This document shows, one piece after another, positions 6,808 through 8,396 of a stretch of 8,396 nt of DNA. Origin of the DNA: Oscillospiraceae bacterium. GTDB taxonomy: Bacteria > Bacillota > Clostridia > Oscillospirales > Ruminococcaceae. Location of the stretch: assembly GCA_017472375.1 (NCBI GenBank), contig JAFUQL010000231.1, positions 1 through 8,396 on the forward strand. The letters are read 5' to 3'. The translations under genes were made by a program, and so were the position numbers. The notes under the pieces are model-generated. The model made no database searches and was not told the DNA's origin. It saw nothing but the letters and a program-made list of their open reading frames with translations. Within the stretch, counting starts at the first letter, position 1; each line of letters starts with the position of its first letter.

Positions 6808-6840
6808 AAAATAAAACGCCGGGCGCAGGGCCCGGCGTTT
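6808..6840 (-). terminator. Rho-independent terminator between the ACP and MaoC genes
   Basis: On the minus strand AAACGCCGGGC (6840-6830) pairs perfectly over 11 bp with GCCCGGCGTTT (6824-6814), with a 5-nt loop and a TTTTATTTT tail (6816-6808). The tail lies on the minus side only, so it acts on transcription coming from the ACP gene. No convincing promoter follows it in the roughly 45 bp before the MaoC start. Confidence 0.85.
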
Positions 6841-6876
6841 GTGTACCGAATATCCTGCGGCAGGGGCCGCAAATTT

Positions 6877-7119
6877 TTAAGCAGTCAGCCGCTCGATGAG
6901 AGCCAGCAGGTCGCCCACGTTCTCCAGGCCGCGCACGTCCTCCAGCTTGAACTTCAGGCCGAACTTCTTCTCCATGGCGGTCAGCAGGTTGATCTGCTCC
7001 AGGCTGTCCCAGTCCTCGATGTCGTCGGCGCAGGTCTCGGGGGTGATGACCAGCTCCTCGTCGTCAAAGTTATCGCGGAAAATCTGCTGCACGGCGTCAA
7101 AAATGCTCTGCTTGTCCAT
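6877..7119 (-). CDS. Acyl carrier protein
   Basis: An 80-residue free-standing carrier protein, acidic and helical, of normal ACP length. The phosphopantetheine attachment site is Ser39 in WDSLEQINLL, and the following EKKFGLKFKLEDV matches helix II-III of the family. The start motif MDKQSIFDAVQQIFRDNF is a typical helix I. AGGAGA lies seven bases upstream of the ATG. The DSLEQINLL sequence differs from the DSLD/A-VEL of fatty-acid AcpP, as expected for a dedicated carrier. It sits between the FkbH-like gene (57-bp gap) and the MaoC gene, so it probably carries the acyl group made by the former and processed by the latter. A strong terminator follows it and may raise its level relative to the genes downstream. 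Confidence 0.95.
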   Translation of the reverse strand: MDKQSIFDAVQQIFRDNFDDEELVITPETCADDIEDWDSLEQINLLTAMEKKFGLKFKLEDVRGLENVGDLLALIERLTA

Positions 7120-7176
7120 TGTAATCTCTCCTGACTGATTCAGTGTTTCAGGCGGCTGCGGCGGCTTTTGGCTGCC

Positions 7177-8396
7177 TTACACCCGCCGGATCTCCATCAC
7201 GTCGCACAGGGTCTTGTGCGCTTCGACGTTCTCATAGACGAAGGTGCGGCTGCCGTCGGCGGTCTCCTCCGTCTGCTCAAAGCCGATTGTAGCATAAAAA
7301 TCCCGCACAATCAAGTTTTTCGCGGTGGGGTAGTAGTGGCCCACGATGCGCTTCACACCCCTGGCGGCGCAGGCCTCGGCCAGCCGGTCGAACATGGCGT
7401 GTTCCAGCTGGCGCTTGAAGGTGCGGCAGCTCATGATCCACAGGTCGATGGTCAGGGTGTCCCCCTCGATGGAGCCGATGAGGGCGGTGACCAGACCGTT
7501 GTCACCGAATTTGTCGATCAGGCGGCCGTACAGGGTCACATGGTCGTCGCTGCCGATGAGGGCCTCCACCTCAGCGGCGGAGTAACGGCGGGTGGTCATG
7601 TTGAACTGGTTGGTCTTGTTGATGAGCTGGGTGATGCGCTCGGCGTGGGGGGCATCGAAGGCGCCGAACTCGCCCACCATGTCCAGGCTGCGCAGGTAGT
7701 CCTCGTAGCTGCCGAAGCTCTGCTCCAATGCGGCGCGCTGGGCGTTCTGCTTGTACATGCCGGCGCGCTTTTTGTCGTCGTCGGACAGGGTGGTCACCTC
7801 AAAGTAGCCAGCCCGGTCCAGGATGGTCACATATTCCTCGGGAGCGGTCATCTCGGGCACCGCCACGCCGGGCAGCTGCTGGCGGACGATCTCCCGCTCG
7901 GCGGGGTTGTCGTCCACGAACACGAAGCTCTCGGGCAGGATGTTGATCTCCTTTGCCATGGCGGCCAGGTTCAGGTGCTTGGGATCCCAGTTGGCCTTGA
8001 AACAGATGAAGTCCTCTTTTTTCAGCACACTGTCTGCCCGGGCGAAGCCGGCCTCAGCGTTGGCCATCTCGTTCTTGCTGTCCACGTTCAGCAGGATACC
8101 CAGCTGGCCCAGCTGCTTTAGATACTCCTGGAACTCGCTGAAGGCCATGCCGGCAGGGCTTTCGCTGCCCAGCACGATGCCCTCGGGGCCGTCGTCGCCG
8201 ATGACGCCGCCCCACAGCGTGTTGTCCAGATCCAGCGCCAGGGCCTTCTTGTTGCGGCCGAACAGGCTCTTGATGATGTTGGCCACGCTCTGAGCCAGAT
8301 AGGGGATGCAGTCGATGGAGCAGCAGTACTTGTAGGCGTACCAGGCGGTCTGGCTGCTGAAGGCGTCCATGCCGTGGCAGGCCTGCAGCCACTCCA
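7177..8396 (-). CDS. FkbH-like HAD-IIIC family protein, N-terminus beyond window edge
   Basis: Visible are the last 405 residues; the frame stays open to the right edge, so the ATG at 8368-8370 is internal. FkbH-type proteins are usually about 550-600 residues, with an SGNH-like N-terminal part, which would lie outside. HAD motif I is ALDLDNTLWGG (around 8230), then LLNVDSKNE, and the acidic motif VFVDDNPAERE (around 7900). The C-terminal half has KTNQFNMTTRRY and LWIMSCRTFKRQLEHAMFD, the latter holding the conserved SCR cysteine of the family, followed by a GNAT-like end. Characterised FkbH homologues dephosphorylate 1,3-bisphosphoglycerate and load D-glyceryl on a carrier protein. The ACP gene next door fits this. 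It is the first visible gene of the set; its promoter is outside the window. Confidence 0.93.
   Translation of the reverse strand, partial: EWLQACHGMDAFSSQTAWYAYKYCCSIDCIPYLAQSVANIIKSLFGRNKKALALDLDNTLWGGVIGDDGPEGIVLGSESPAGMAFSEFQEYLKQLGQLGILLNVDSKNEMANAEAGFARADSVLKKEDFICFKANWDPKHLNLAAMAKEINILPESFVFVDDNPAEREIVRQQLPGVAVPEMTAPEEYVTILDRAGYFEVTTLSDDDKKRAGMYKQNAQRAALEQSFGSYEDYLRSLDMVGEFGAFDAPHAERITQLINKTNQFNMTTRRYSAAEVEALIGSDDHVTLYGRLIDKFGDNGLVTALIGSIEGDTLTIDLWIMSCRTFKRQLEHAMFDRLAEACAARGVKRIVGHYYPTAKNLIVRDFYATIGFEQTEETADGSRTFVYENVEAHKTLCDVMEIRRV

Noticed and set aside
8368..8370. ATG as the true start of the FkbH-like gene
   Set aside because: The frame stays open to the window edge, there is no ribosome binding site before it, and the family has about 150-200 more residues at the N-terminus.

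Overview
The window looks like a piece of a high-GC Firmicutes (Clostridia) chromosome, most plausibly from the Oscillospiraceae/Ruminococcaceae (Faecalibacterium-Subdoligranulum-Gemmiger-like). This is inferred from AAGGAG-type ribosome binding sites on every gene, the iron-sulfur type PurF with a short propeptide, a YtrA-type GntR regulator next to an ABC-2 transporter, and GC-rich codon use. No taxonomic search was possible. All gene calls come from reading the translations and motifs.

Layout, left to right. (1) Positions 1-2223, minus strand: a purine biosynthesis unit, purE then purF (purF runs off the left edge). It is preceded by a leader of about 220 nt with a putative promoter, a 100-nt long-hairpin domain, a possible 34-codon leader ORF, and a rho-independent terminator just before the purE ribosome binding site. 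The leader looks like an attenuator or riboswitch, and I cannot assign it to a known class. (2) Positions 2494-4580, plus strand: a compact transporter operon, GntR/YtrA-type repressor - ABC ATPase - ABC-2 permease. It has a near-consensus promoter overlapped by a 37-bp palindrome (the likely autoregulatory operator) and ends in a strong bidirectional terminator. (3) Positions 4601-8396, minus strand: an acyl-carrier-protein pathway read right to left. It encodes an FkbH-like HAD-IIIC protein (N-terminus beyond the right edge), an ACP, a strong intergenic terminator, a MaoC-fold hotdog protein, a short-chain dehydrogenase and a two-domain GNAT-like acyltransferase. The last genes are packed tightly (a 12-bp gap and a 4-base overlap).

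How it may work together. In region 3, family knowledge suggests that the FkbH-like enzyme loads a C3 acyl group (glyceryl from 1,3-bisphosphoglycerate) on the ACP. The MaoC and SDR proteins would modify it, and the GNAT would transfer it to an acceptor, perhaps an amino sugar of a surface glycan. The acceptor is unknown from this window. Region 2 is a self-regulated, ligand- or stress-inducible exporter. Region 1 feeds IMP synthesis.

The most novel-looking items are the unassigned purE leader and the five-gene ACP-dependent acylation module with its unusual MaoC active site and internal terminator.
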